From contig JH152796.1 of assembly GCA_000226015.1 (NCBI GenBank), positions 44,830 through 74,846 on the forward strand: DNA of 30,017 nucleotides. The letters run 5' to 3'. The DNA is from Mnemiopsis leidyi (lineage: Eukaryota; Ctenophora; Tentaculata; Lobata; Bolinopsidae). The notes below the pieces were generated by a model. That model was not told where the DNA came from, did no database searches, and saw nothing but the letters and a program-made list of their open reading frames with translations. Positions 1 to 12,924 of this stretch are shown in pieces; the first letter of the stretch is position 1, and the number at the start of each line of letters is the position of its first letter. The position numbers and the translations under genes were made by a program.

Positions 1-160
1 GATGGTGATGGTGATGGTGATGGTGATGGTGCTAGTGATGGTGATGGTGATGGTGATGGTGATGGTGATGGTGATGGTGATGGTGATGGTGATGGTGATG
101 GTGATGGTGATGGTGATGGTGATGGTGATGGTGATGGTGATGGTGATGGTGATGGTGATG
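1..160. repeat. (GATGGT)n hexanucleotide array
   Basis: About 26 copies of a 6-bp unit, nearly perfect, with one altered unit near base 31. It continues off the left edge of the window. Because 6 is a multiple of 3, it reads openly as alternating Met-Val, which is an artefact of the repeat. Confidence 0.95.
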
Positions 161-291
161 GCGACCCTTTCCTTTACATGGAACGATTTCAGATTACCAC
201 TCGACCTTCTGACCCAAATCTCGAGCAGACACACAAAAGTCGGGATCTACAACAACTTTAATTTAGAATGTTCTGCAGTCTTCCTTTTCAG

Positions 292-318
292 AATAACTGC
301 CTATATCTCCTCGACCAG
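292..318 (+). CDS. Possible 27-nt in-phase microexon of the vWD mosaic gene
   Basis: A pyrimidine-rich acceptor (cttccttttcag) is followed by 27 bases and a consensus donor (gtaaat). In phase 0 it would add NNCLYLLDQ directly before the exon at 604, whose start is also phase 0. No exon further upstream joined it in phase, so this is only a candidate. Confidence 0.3.
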
Positions 319-603
319 GTAAATTAAAAGTCACATTTTCCGCACAAAAATTGCAATGTTGGAAGTGGGTTGATAAGACACCTGTAATCAAAAGCGACGG
401 TTAATCTAGAAATAAGATGTATTATGAAGCTAGGATTGAATTATATGATTATGGTAAGGTGTGCTATGAGAAGTAAGAATATTGATATTTATCGAGCCTG
501 TGTTATCCTTAGGCCATTTTGCTTGATTAGAGTGAGCGTATCAGGAATATGGGGTAAGGTAAAGCGGCCATTCCTGATTCCAATAGATTTGTTTTCAACA
601 CAG

Positions 604-3600
604 TTTTTCAGAAACGATCTTCTGAGGGCAGATATGATAAAATGCGGACACCCAGATTATTTACAAGCACAGACTATTGGAAACTTCAGCTGTCCAGAAG
701 GTCAGTTTTAATGAGAAAGTACTGCAACTACTGCGTACTACTTGCAGTTGTGGCAGATTTGTCTGATGTGCTATTCACACATAACTTAAACGGATATTCT
801 AAAAATCGTTAAAATCACCGAAGTGCTCGAATTCGTTGTTCAGGAAATTGCGTGGCTCACTGAATTTATTCGCACATTCGCAAGAATTTGCTGGCTGAAA
901 ACTTTTTAGTGCAGATTTTGAAAGTTTGCCGCATGGAACGCGAGATAGTGTTGCTAAAAACTTGTTTTGAGAATTTATCGCTCATTTTAAGCGCAGATAA
1001 CGCTTGATACCAATAAAGATCATACAGGATATACTGGAAAGTCAGATCTGCAAATTAAGCGATATCACGTTAACAAAGACCTCCCTCAGGCGGAGAATTC
1101 AATATTTGTTCAAGTAAGCAAGAACCTCAATGTGGAGAACCGAAGGAGTATCCTTCTTCAAATACAGATTGTGTGCCCAGGTAAATACTTCGCTTTTCCA
1201 TCTCTTCTTCTGAATCTAGAACGCTTTACCGAAATTTAAACATTTGTCGAGTGTTCAAGGCATAGTCACAATAGTAAAAAAATATCGTCGTCAAATCACG
1301 ATATCGTATAGATAGTTGAACTGGTTGTAAAGACATTACGTCAATACAAGCTTCCTGATCAATGATCAATTTTAACGGCTCTCAAGCAGTTGAAAAAGGT
1401 CGATATTCACTAGATTTTATTGATATCAAAACTAACATCAATATTCCATTTCTAGGTGCGAGTGTCCTGAAGATAGACCTATTGCTATAAAAGGTGTTTG
1501 TAGTTCGGCTGAAGCGTGTCGGTTCCTAAACATAGGTAAAGTTTGGAGCATGTCTTTTTATTTTTTGATATTTATCAGTACAGCTAACATTAGGTATATT
1601 TGATGACTATATTTGGTATTTGATTTCAGTTTTACGCAAAGGGTAAATTTTGAGCGTAAACACTAAACCAGGTCAACGGTCCGTCAATATTTTATCTGAA
1701 TTCATATCCAAACAATTTTATATACAGGGGAGTGTTACAAAGAACGAGCAGTCAACCTCCATTCAGCCTTGAAGAAAATTTACGTGCCCAGCTGCGACTC
1801 AGAGGGGAACTACAAACCTTTGCAGTGTAGGAAGGACGGCAAGTGTTGGTGTACAGATTTGCAGGTCACTTTTTAGTTCTCAAGCGGTTTTTGCCATTTT
1901 ATGTTGGTGTTTGAGAATGAAATTAAGATTCTATAACAACTTGAATCTTGATGATAATTTATTGAATATCATATAGTTCATAGTGCCATCGTCATCGTCG
2001 AATTTCTAATTTGTCACAAAATATCATTAACATGCATTATTGATCATTTCCAGGGTGAAAAGAGGTGCCCGATGTTCTTCAGAAAGGACGTTTCTGAAAA
2101 CGTTTGTGAAAACGGAGTTAATCCTTTGTCCGAGCTTCTTCCTGACCAATATCCACCAGGTAATCCGGCCGGTTGAAGATAATACAGTGTTTTTGCTACA
2201 TTTCCTTTTAGCGTACTCAATTAATTGACATCACTCTACGGTTATCAAATACGTTCCTAATCTTAATAGTTTAAATTAGCAGAGACCCCGTCCTCCGGCT
2301 AATTAGACTCCCTTATAGTATGATCTTAAACACAAGCAAACGTTTTTTTCTACCCCTTTATTTTTGAACTTTTATCACAGATACGAACTGTGCCGTGAAT
2401 ATGGACTTGAGTGCCACGTACAGAACTTGTGCTATTTGGGGTAACGGCAGGATAAAACAATACGACGGCACAACTTTTCAGGTCAAACAACTGTTAAAGA
2501 TTTGTTACTATTAAAAAACCTATCACTATCTCAGTGCAATAGAGATTTTGAACAGTGCTAATTTCACTTTATTTTGGTTCAACTTTGATTGTCACAGCAT
2601 ATGTGACAACACGCTATTCAAACAAATATCAAAATTAACGTTGAAAAAAATATTAGCCCGTGATGTGAGTGCTAAACAAAACCGGTTCAGGTTTTGGCAG
2701 ATTGCTACTACGATTTGCTCAGCGATTACTCTCAGAATTCTCAATACCATCTTTACGTCAGGTAAAAGTGATAAAAATGAAATGAGGATCACGTATTCGT
2801 GAATCGTGAGGGGCGCCGCGAATTCGTTCTCGCACGTGAAATAATTTTTGATATTAACTTTTCGTTAATGATCCATCGCTGTTCAAAACAAATTTGCAGC
2901 ACCTTCTGAATCTGATCACGAAAAACGTACCCCACTATTCATTAAATTTATAAATCATGACTATCAACTTTGAAGTTTGGACAGGACTTTGAAGAAACTA
3001 ACGAAGAAACCATGTTTCTCGATTATAAAATTGTTCCAGTCTGATTCGTCGACTAAGATATGATATTGTACAGATTTACAAGCTGTGAAAGACTGCCATT
3101 CTGCGTTACAATGCTACAGTTATATGTGGACAGGACAAACCTCGTGAGGATTTCTATCGAGTTTGACATATACTACGATAACAAGCGAGTTTCCTTGCCG
3201 GTGGGTGTTTGCACTTTCATTTAGAGCCCCTTTAAATCAATATCAATATCATTATATATTAATGATATCAAGAAAAGACAAGTAAAAGACATAAGTTCTC
3301 ACAAGAACTCATTAGCTTTTCGAAACAAAGTCTGAATCAGAATGATACTAAAAAATTGTGATGAAATTGAAACAATATCTAAATCTAAATCCAAATTGTC
3401 TGAAATTGAAACTTATATCAGTCATCTTAGCTGAAATAATTATCAAAGGCAGGTCAGGGTTTTTATCTGCGAGATTGACTAGCAGGCCATGTTCTAGCCG
3501 GCTTTACGCTTGCCTTTTCCATTCTTTTTCCCTTTCTCCGCCACTTCTTCCTTTTCGTTCTCCTCCTTTCCCCCACCACACATGGTACTTACGACTTGTC

Positions 3601-6579
3601 CTAACAACCGCGCAGTTTGCAGCTCGTACAGCTGACTCAGAAGTTTTTCAGTTTGAAACCTACTGAAACTATCAGGGTCCTTGACAAACTGCTCCATCTC
3701 CTTTGTCTCCAAAGCCCTTTCTACCCACCCAACACCTTTCTCTATCCCAGTAACATGCCCCTCCTGACACACCATCTCCTTCACGTCCTCCACCACGAAT
3801 ACCTTCGTCAGAGTCTCCCACATGGACAGGAGTTCGTCAAGAAGTGTCCCGGAGGTGCTCCTAGGTGGTGTGTACACTTCCTCCTGGTCGTACGGTCGGG
3901 TTTCTAGGAAGTATCCTTCCTCGTCGGGAGACTCGCTGTACTTGGCACCTCGGATCAGACACTCTTGTACCGTGCAGTAGGAGTTGACGATGGGAGGTAG
4001 GTCCTGCCCCTCTGAAACAGAGAAACTAAGTTGTTTTACAGATACGTCATTAGAGTGACAGGAAAGGTTACATATCTTGCGACTTTCTATTCGAAACAGC
4101 TAACGGATGCATTTGAACCTGACTTTCCTGAGAGTCAAAAATTAATGAAGTAAGCAACTTAAGGATAATAAGCCAAGAAGGGTCTAAAGTATTACAAAGA
4201 TAAAGAACTAAAAGACAAAGAACAATGGAATGTGAAAACAAAGAACAATTGAACCTAACAGCTATATTGGAACTATGACTCACCGGCAATGTCAAGGTGA
4301 ACAGCAAAAATAGCACCCCAAATTTCAGTGTAATCATTAGCCAACAAAACACTGCCAGATATCTTATTGTGAACGGCATCTACCGCTTTGAACCAGTTTG
4401 CGTTCAGTGTTATGTTGTCCACTATCTTTATTTAGAGGATTGAGAAGCATTAGTACTTTGTCTCGAGTTATATTTCTTAAGTAATGCAAGAACGTTCGGA
4501 AGGACACTTGATGAAAAAGGAGACGATTTTTACTTTTAAAAGCTTCTGGAAGAAGGCTGATCTACAAGTTATTAAAAGATTGATTGAAATATCTGGTATA
4601 AGGTTTAATCTATCGAGGTCCTGGCTCCTTAGATTAGTCAAGACTATATTCTTAATAGTTTTTACCTGTTCACCGGTGAGTCTCTGAATAGGAATCGTGC
4701 TGTCCGATAGAACATCTACAAGGTGCTTGTAATTCTTCATGAAGTCCTTGTTGTGCAAAGGGGAGTCCGCTTCTCTCCAAACTCTGCTGTGTCCACCTGA
4801 TCCCCAGAACCTTTTGTCCGGGGCTGGCTTATTGCCGTTTAGATTTTTGTTATTCTTCCCTCCTTTGTTATTTTTCCCTCCTTTGTTCTTTTTTCCTCCT
4901 CCCTTGTTTTTGTTTTTCTGTGTTTCGCTCAAGTGAGTTAACATCAAAACCAAAAACATTACAAAAACAATGTGTTCTGTAAAACGCATTGTGAATGTGT
5001 GTCGACAGGCGATACTTTACGTTCAAGATGAAAGTTTTCAAAAATAAAAATTCGACAATGAACAAATGGCAACCTGCTGATGAAACAAAGCTGGTGTTGA
5101 TCCGTAATGCACTTAAATGTTTTCTTGCTTGTTAATTGAAGCTTTCAAATGGAATTGAAGCGCCGACAAAATGAAATGTTCTTACTGAATGTTCGAAACA
5201 ATGAAGTCACGTACAAGGATTACAAGCATTGCACGTGTGCAATATCTCAGGGATGATCTGATAAATATTAGCACTTGAGCTGAGAGACTCAAAAAACAAA
5301 TTTATGTAGCGAGAATTTCTTCTTACTCCTAGCAAGTTAGTGCGAGCAAGCAAAAACAGCAAGAAACACTAAGAATGATCACAACACCAAGATGATCAGA
5401 AAATTAACAACCCAGGTGAACTCCGAAACAACACTTTTTGGCGGCAAAATACGGATCATCAGAAAAACCAGAACTTTGATGATGGTCATGGAGAATTTGG
5501 AGATTCTACTTTCCAGTCACAGCTATATCTTACTGAGAACAAACACGCAAGCACTGTGAGTGAGTATGTCTCGTCAGATAATGAAAACAAACTTTTTGTT
5601 CATGTCAGTTCGTATTTTTACATGCACTCTGCGCCTAACCAAAAAGCTTCAATTTTTCAAGGTTGAGTTTAATTTTTAAGGCTCTGAGCTGACCAACAGT
5701 TTCTCAGATCTAACATTGACGGTGCATGTGGTTCAACCTCTTCTAACAGCATCTACGTCGGACACGAACTCTTCAGCACGTAATTAGCCGTCTTAATATT
5801 AATACAAAATTAAATTATCAAGTCAAGTTTTAAGTTTAAACGGCTGAATCTATCAGCTAAAATACGAATGTTCCATATCTAGTACAACTTCTAAGTTATA
5901 ACTAAGGTAAATTTTCAGGCGAAAGTTGATACCGAGTTGTACAAACTCTAAGGAAATTTTCGAGACTTCACCAGCAACAAACTCCTGGCCTTGTAGGACT
6001 ATCGAAGACAAGGGATATCCCAGATTTCTCTCTCGACAGGTGGGACATCAATGTGAAGAAGAGTACTTTATATAATGCTACAATTAATGGATACTCAATT
6101 TCATAGAAGTGATTGGAGAAATAAAAGTTTCTAGTTCTACAGCTTTACAATACACGTACACGCTAACACTAGGTCAAGGTCTTGCTAAACATACAGAAAT
6201 ATAAAGTTATAGTAACAAACTGAGTACAACCTTGTGTTGAAATGCGTCACCAAGTGTCCAAGTACCACCAGATGATCTTCAAGTACCTGCACTACCCAGC
6301 TTACATCACCCTATATATAAGTAACACAATAATCCCCAAGTTACACAAAAATTCACAAGTAAGCTAATATGACTAATATCAAAATCACCTAGTGGCACCA
6401 AAATCACCTGGTAACACCAACATAGCAATGACACCTCCACTTTACAGATAACGCGAGGTTGCGAAGCTGACACCAGTGTTATGAACAGAAAGGATGCCAT
6501 GTGTGGAAGTCTGGCAGCTATCAGCTCTTATCAAACAGATATTTCTCTTGACGAAATGATAGACCAGCGATGTGTCTGA
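604..6579 (+). CDS. Secreted TIL / thyroglobulin-1 / von Willebrand D mosaic protein (5' partial)
   Basis: Exons inferred at 604-700, 1090-1180, 1456-1535, 1728-1864, 2054-2159, 2381-2481, 2691-2761, 3074-3200, 5416-5555, 5919-6039 and 6448-6579 (TGA). All eleven have AG/GT borders and compatible phases, giving 400 residues. Domains in order: a TIL-like Cys-rich module (about residues 14-84, with C-x-C-P and a closing C-x5-C); a thyroglobulin type-1 repeat (about 92-140, with PSCDSEGNY, QC and CWC); a vWD domain (about 160-310, opening CAIWGNGRIKQYDG, then the DCYYDLL strand and the RVSLPV strand); and a short C8-like end (CGSLAAIS ... QRCV). Such modules occur in mucin-like and zonadhesin-like secreted proteins, so an extracellular, disulfide-rich role is inferred. 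The usual vWD CGLCG motif is not visible and the C8 part is very short. The upstream exons and signal peptide were not found. An ATTAAA lies at 6932. Confidence 0.85.
3494..4989 (-). CDS. Secreted protein with Lys/Gly-rich ends, nested antisense in a host intron
   Basis: Three coding exons on the minus strand: 4989-4666, 4362-4284 and 4011-3494, with phases 0, 1 and stop, total 306 residues. The ATG at 4989 begins a clear signal peptide (hydrophobic VFVMFLVLML, residues 9-18). It is followed by a low-complexity Lys/Asn/Gly stretch (residues 25-49), then a dibasic DKR (58-60) that could be a convertase site. A compact middle region (about 60-278) has four cysteines at about 147, 152, 216 and 279, enough for two disulfides, and ends in a charged Lys/Glu/Gly tail (280-306). 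I do not recognise the family. The basic tails suggest binding to polyanions such as matrix glycans, which is inference. The gene lies wholly inside the 3201-5415 intron of the vWD mosaic gene, on the opposite strand. Confidence 0.82.
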
Positions 6580-6969
6580 GGAAAACTGAGAATAATGATC
6601 AGACGCGATGTTTTATCAACATGCTCAATGCTGTAGCTGAATGAGCGAAGAAAGTGTACGGGAATTTTCCGGACAAATGAAACTAAGTAGCTTTGAAAGC
6701 CGCTCTCACAGAAGTTGATTCCGAATAGAGTTACAAAAACTTAAGGAGTCTTCAGCTTAAATGATCAATGATCAATATCTGCTATTCTGCTATGTTGCAG
6801 GATCCACTTAACCGATCATGGATTACCAATCATGATGAACCAGAAGATAACATGAATAACAATTAGTGTCGTTGCTACTTGCCATCGTTGAGAATAACAT
6901 AATGAATTAGACTGGTCTACTGGTCGGCACCATTAAAAGCACTAAGCAGAAAAACTCCTCATCCGTAAA
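6580..6969. other. 3' flank of the vWD mosaic gene
   Basis: No coding exon or repeat seen. An ATTAAA hexamer at 6932-6937 is the nearest candidate polyadenylation signal on the plus strand. Confidence 0.4.
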
Positions 6970-7613
6970 AAGTTATGTTAAAACACAGACTGTTTCTCCG
7001 GACCATGCTTCCCATGCTTTCCGATTGAAAAAGTCATTATTTTGAAAGCTTTGTACCGTGAAGAGTGTTGAAGTCAAGTTGGTAACTTCCATTTTCTGCA
7101 CGTTACATATTGGCGGAGACAGATTAACCAGAACTCGTTTTACTAAGCCTGGCGTTGAAGCCACTACCGTATCACGATTTATCCTAAAACTGAGTTCTTT
7201 AACCGATGTTTTTAAATGTTTGTTATCATCTTTAACTCATTTGCCTAAAAATCTTTTTAAAATCGAATCCGATACCATAAAATGAGGGCAACGTTCGCAA
7301 CCGTCAAGCTGTATAAATTCAGTCGGAGATAGGATTGTAAAACAATCGTCAATCGATTTTGTGTCTTACAAAAACCGCCTCAGTAACCGTCTGTGCGGTT
7401 ATTGTTCCTTGCTTGCGATCTTTAAAATCTGCTAAAACTTTGAATGTAAAAATCGAGTCACATTCTGATTCATACGCAGGAACGAAATAAAACGTGTTAT
7501 TTCCGAATTGAAAGTGTTTGTAAAGTTTATCGATGACTTTTATGACATCCGCTTTTACTTTAGTTTGCGTCGAATATTTTGACCATAATTGATCGATGAG
7601 CCACTTTACCTAC
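6970..7613 (-). pseudogene. Eroded coding relic, unclassified (probably transposon- or retrocopy-derived)
   Basis: Read on the minus strand, the region from about 7613 down to 6970 translates into roughly 210 residues of protein-like sequence. It is interrupted by one frameshift near 7355 (one extra base) and one in-frame TGA near 7240. Pieces such as WLIDQLWSKYSTQTKVKADV, VRHKID, and after the shift LDGCERCPHFMVSD and RVLVNLSPPICNVQ are compositionally normal. No splice sites bracket it, so it looks like an intronless copy decaying neutrally. I do not recognise the family. Confidence 0.45.
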
Positions 7614-10600
7614 CTATTGTCTTCAGTTATGTGACATTTAGGTTTGAATGTTTTAAAGAAGAAGATTTTGCTAGAAAATCTGCATCAAGAGAGTTTGATC
7701 GGCAGACATAACTGGACAGAAAATGGGAATGTGAGTATCATTAATAGTTTATATAAATAAATAAGTAACCATCCATGTATTTCAATTATATTGAACCCAC
7801 GAACAGACAGAATAGATAAAGAAGAGTAGCACAACAACAAGTTTTGATGTTGTCAAAGCATTCTCAAAATCATCTTCAGCGACATCCTGAAAACGAAAAC
7901 TGTTAAAATTTATATATTGGTTCCCAACCAAAAATAGTAGCAAAAGCTCAAAAATGATCATCGGTAAATGTGCAAAGATCACTTAAGAATGAAACAGGTC
8001 CCTGGTCCCAAAATGTTGATCCCACACGGGGCCTAGAAGTACTTGGGTCCGGAGAGGCGTGAATCTCTCAACTAGTAGTAGGTATACAAGTCCCTACGTT
8101 ACAAAAAATCAAAGTCATCGTGCGCCTCAATACAAGTACAACTGCTCCATCAAGTTACTCCCAAAAGATGTATACCAATTACCAAACGGATCAACTGCAT
8201 TGAGGCCATAGGAGAATAATGTTCTTTGCCTCTGAATGAAACGATGCTCATGAACATGTCGAGATTTGGGGCTACTGCACTGTTACACACAAATAATCTC
8301 TGGAAAAAACTTCTTCTTTTTTGGTCAACGGTTTTTGGCCTTCAAATGAACTTGGAGAGTTTCTCACCGTGTCCCCAGGGGACAACTCCTGCTAGCCATG
8401 TACCCAAAGACTCCCAGAGTAGAAATACGGAACTTGAAATTGAAACTCGATATATTTGCGCAGAAATTCTAGACGATTTCTGACCTTAATTCTTACAATG
8501 GTGATTTCCTATCAATTGAACTGAACTGAGAGCAATTTGCCGTTGAAACACTTGCTTCTAGCTCTTAAAGTCTAAACAGTCTGTCCGTAGCAAATATCAC
8601 AAAGCTGTTAGCTGGTAGCTGAAGAGGTTAATTAAATAAGCATCTGTCACCGTGACACCTTCTCCCATGATCCACTGCTACGTGCAATTCCAGTGAGGGC
8701 TAAAATTATACAATATAGACGTATATGTATAATAATGAGGGACTCATGGCTGAAATTGTAGACGTTTATAGCCTCCATGCCGGACGTAGCTTATTATACC
8801 ACGGCATGAAGTATATAAGTGTGCTTCACTACACCTCTTTAGAAACTATTATAATTTCCAGATAATTTTTACCGCACTGAAAATGAACAAAGCGTCCAAT
8901 CTTATAAAAGTTCATGATTTGGTCGGTGCGGTATGAAATAATGCATTTGATATATCACAATACGGATCAAATAGTTTAAAAATCTATCTTATAGATGACT
9001 AGATCATGTTCATCGTGCATATAAAAAGTTTGACAATTGTAAACGATATCATGATCGGTTATTATTAAATCTTACATGTGACAACCTGTTATCTCGACAT
9101 GTGAATCATAAATGCTACGACTTATTTTATTGCCATTATATACTTGATTGGTTTTTATTTGATTCTGAGTGTCATAAGACTAAATGCTTCTTTTGTCGAG
9201 GAGTGAAGACCTTGAAGCGAAAATTCAAGAATAGTTTGATTTAGAGTTTAAATCAAGGACCTTTTAAATTTCATTGGGAAGAGATATCTCATTCTGCTCA
9301 GTAACTTGTGCACCATATCCTTTAAAATCATACATATCGTCAATTGTCAAATGCTTAGTCAAATTTTGTCTGAATTCATTTTATTACGCTCCGTCACGTG
9401 TACCCTCTAGACCAGAAATTTAAATGCAACCACAGCTCCAACTATATTCATATAATTTCTGAAGAAACTGCGATGCTCGAAGTGGTTTTGTTTAACGTAA
9501 AACGTATACAATCAAAGGAAGTTATTTCTATTTTGAAAAGCACAAATAACATAACTAAATCTTATACTTATTACTTACACTTAAAGCTGAATTGTAAGAA
9601 TTTTCATTTTACGTCCTGTTGAAATCGATATACTTGGCATGTGACTGTCTTTTACGATGGTATTTTGTACGATCAGGTCTTCACAAGCTTCTTTCAAGGT
9701 TCAAAACCGCTTTCTATTAAGGCGTTACTAAGTCGTCGTATTTAAGCATAAAATAGTGAGGAACTGGACTGGCCAGTCTGGCAGTAATGGAGCGTCGAGC
9801 CAGTGGTTTTCATGGTTTTTTATTTTACATTCCATCATTCCATGGGATGCTCAAACTATATACTGTCAGTTTGCCGAGATATGTTTATAATTTGACCCGT
9901 TTCAGAATTCTGCAGCAACAAAGTTTACGCTTTCTTTGTTTCTACACTTCCAATTATGAAGTTTCTTTTAAAGTACATTACGTTTAGACTTTAAAATTCT
10001 CTAAATCTCTGTTTGGTCTGCGTACTGTTGTTGTTAAGCGTTGTAACAGGTAAGATAAGGTGCAATTATACTCTAATGAAGGCTTGTAATCTTTTACACG
10101 GGGATCATCTATAAGTCATACACCATTCACCAATAAGATCTAGCTTTACCTTTACATTGCTCCCATCATGATAATAAGCGTTGAACCGAGGATGCCTGGT
10201 CCATGCCTTTACTTATTCTTAATAATGTCATATTTCTCAATCTAAATCTCATTTTGTTAATCGCTCTAAATTAAGTGTGACAATTATGTGACATCGATGT
10301 GTTTACGAAATTTTTAGATTTTAGATTATATGGAGTCCCCAAAGGTTTGATACTAGGCCCATTATTTCTATTTCTTCCCTGAAAGAAAATTATCAAAGTA
10401 TGCCATTCAATTGACACGCATATCGGTACTCTATAATCATTGGCTTTTGATCAATAAACTGGAAAGATGAAAAGTTAAATTCAACTTTAAAACACTCTCT
10501 GCCAACATGCATTTAAATGATCAAATCTTAGTTAACCCAAGCACTGTTTATGTAAAATCACGCTCAAAGAAGTTAAATCGACGAAAAAGGAGATAAAACA

Positions 10601-12540
10601 CCATGCTTGTAGGTTTTATAATTTTCGTAGGTTTAATCATTTTCAAAGCCATGTCCTCCCGGTGATTGCACGCAAGCAATCACCATGCACTAAATGTGTT
10701 AAATGACCGAAACACGATGAACGAAGAGTCTTTTACAAAACATTATGAAGCACTCTGCCTGATTTTAAAAGTGGTAAAGCTTTTTTCCTATTTCTTCAAG
10801 AGATGAATCAAGCAAGTCACATCAAAACTTGGTATGAATATCTTCTGTAAATATATAAATCATACATCAATAACTCTGTCGATAATTTATATTGAAGTAA
10901 GGTTAAAACCCCGTTATAACGGTTTTCTATAAAAGCAATCGAATAAATGCACTTCGTGACGATGAACAATTAATGATTTGTCCTCAAGAAAGCAATCGTG
11001 CTTATAGAAAAATATTTCAACGGTGTTTTGCATTTCTGCTAACGCTGTACTAGTCACGCCACCGTTTTTCATTTCTACCGAATCTTTGCAAGTATACACT
11101 TGAATTTGTCATTGTGAGCAATAAAGTGTCTGACTACAGCTCTTACTTACGATATGGTGGCAGTCAACAGGTCAGTCAATCCATCACTTTTACAGGGAAA
11201 TGGGTAAAAATTAATTCTGGTTTGAAATTTTACTTAGTCATGTGGTTAGTTAATTTTTTTTTACATGAAATAAAAGTTATTGTAATGACACAAACATGAT
11301 CGCTGTTCGATTATTCAAATCCATTTCATTCTCAATTATCATAGACCAAGACAATGTGAGGGAAAAAACTATTCAGTAACATACAATCTTTCAAGCCTTA
11401 CAAATTGAAATTTAAACCTATATTTTGTCCCAGAAGTTGTTAGTACTGAATGTTTTGTGTGATTAAATATCATTCATAAATCTTTGGTTAATCAGGTTAT
11501 TTTACACGATCTTTAATATCTATAGGCATATCCTAAGACTTTGTTTCTATCAACTTGGTGGGGGAATGAGGGCAGCCTGTAGAAGTCTTTAATGAATTAT
11601 TGGATAGAAGTGATCTTAACGGTGATATTAATATTCTATGGCCATGAGCTTATTAAACTTTTTTCATTGCATTATATATACTCGAATTTCATGTCTAATC
11701 GACACAAATTTATTTGAATATCGTATCTTGTTCAAAGACACGTTATTAATGCTTGACGGGTTCACTGTATCACAACGAAAGCCCTTGAGACTGCCATCCA
11801 TTCTCAGGTGAGCAAAATTGAGAATTTCCTATTTAAACAGACTTTATTTTCTAACGTTTTCCTATTAGTTTTTTGGTCGTGGTCTTGAGCTGATCATATC
11901 ATTTTGCTTGATTTTGATAAATAACAACCCAAAATTTAGGCTAGGTAGTTTGCCGCCCTTCTCATAACTGTAAATTCCGAAAAAAGAAAAATCCAGAAAA
12001 AATCGTTAGATTTTAAAAGTAATAAATCCTTAAAAGTTTCGATCGCAAAGCTTGTCGCAGTGCAACTGCGTTCCTATCGCATGCATGCAGAATCGGTACC
12101 TCGATATATCGGACTCTTTACCGCGGGATACCGCATTTCTGATTAACTACAAGGAAAACTTCCAACCTTTCCTGCCGTAGAGATGCCGCATTGAGGTGCA
12201 GATCCATGCGGTTCTCAAGCATGACGGCAATACAAACCATTCAAGCATATTTATTAAGTTATCTGATGCATATGTTGCAATCAAGCATTATAGAATCCTT
12301 TTATCAACAATATGATAACAAACAATAACATCATTCACCCTGAAACATTACTATTACTCTAAACTATGCAAAAGCTGATGACACAGCCGTCTGTTTTGAA
12401 AAAATATTTAAAAAATATTTAAACAATGTCTACTCCGCCAACACACACACTGGTTCGGGGGGAAAACGTTTAACTTCTCTTGCTGTAAAGCTTAGAGCAC
12501 ACCACAACCATCCCAGAAACAATGCTCTGCCTCCACCACA
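7614..12540. other. Intergenic AT-rich region without supported genes
   Basis: Nothing in these 4.9 kb could be joined into a phased gene. The few short ORFs (for example at 8226-8483, 9787-9987 and 10914-11099) lack splice signals or recognisable motifs. Small structures present are a 9-bp hairpin with a 6-base loop at 10661-10684 and a duplicated AAATATTTAAA block near 12403-12424. Confidence 0.5.
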
Positions 12541-12559
12541 AGACGGTCACATGACGAAG

Positions 12560-12924
12560 TCTATCAGTCACGTGATCAAAACTCGTAGCCACGTGACTTT
12601 ACCTCGGTTGAGAAGACAGTGGAGATTACGAAGAGATTTTTAATGTCATCAGCTGAGCAGTGCGATATATAAGCGAATTAATCATAGACCAGTTCGATTT
12701 TTAATGCTTATACATATTGCACGAGGCCGAGGATAATAGCTGAATGTTTAATATCCCAGTCTATTGCCTTGTGTTTTCTATTCTAGAACGAATCATATTA
12801 TCCTTGCTCAATCTTATAACACAATCCCACGGCTCATCCGGCCGATTGGACGAGCGCTAGCAGATTGCAATTTCTTTGTTCCGGTGCTGTTACACGATAG
12901 CCGGGTCCTCTAGCTTCTCTACTC
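12560..12924 (+). promoter_or_regulatory. Putative promoter and 5' leader of the 14-exon gene
   Basis: Two palindromic E-boxes (CACGTG at 12569-12574 and 12590-12595) with a CACATG just upstream, a TATATAA-like stretch near 12665, and an inverted CCAAT box (GATTGG) near 12844. All lie upstream of the ATG at 12925. The transcription start was not located. Confidence 0.35.

Noticed and set aside
2..322. Open frame with a Met-Val repeat followed by 50 residues
   Set aside because: It is a translation of the (GATGGT)n hexamer running into non-coding sequence; no splice or start context.
3429..3484. Terminal exon of the vWD gene reading VRVFICEID then stop, after an acceptor near 3451
   Set aside because: It joins in phase, but the exon at 5416 also does and continues the vWD strand pattern far better, with two further matching exons behind it.
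9787..9987. 66-residue plus-strand frame in the intergenic region
   Set aside because: Hydrophobic/aromatic composition expected of AT-rich noise; no splice borders or motifs.
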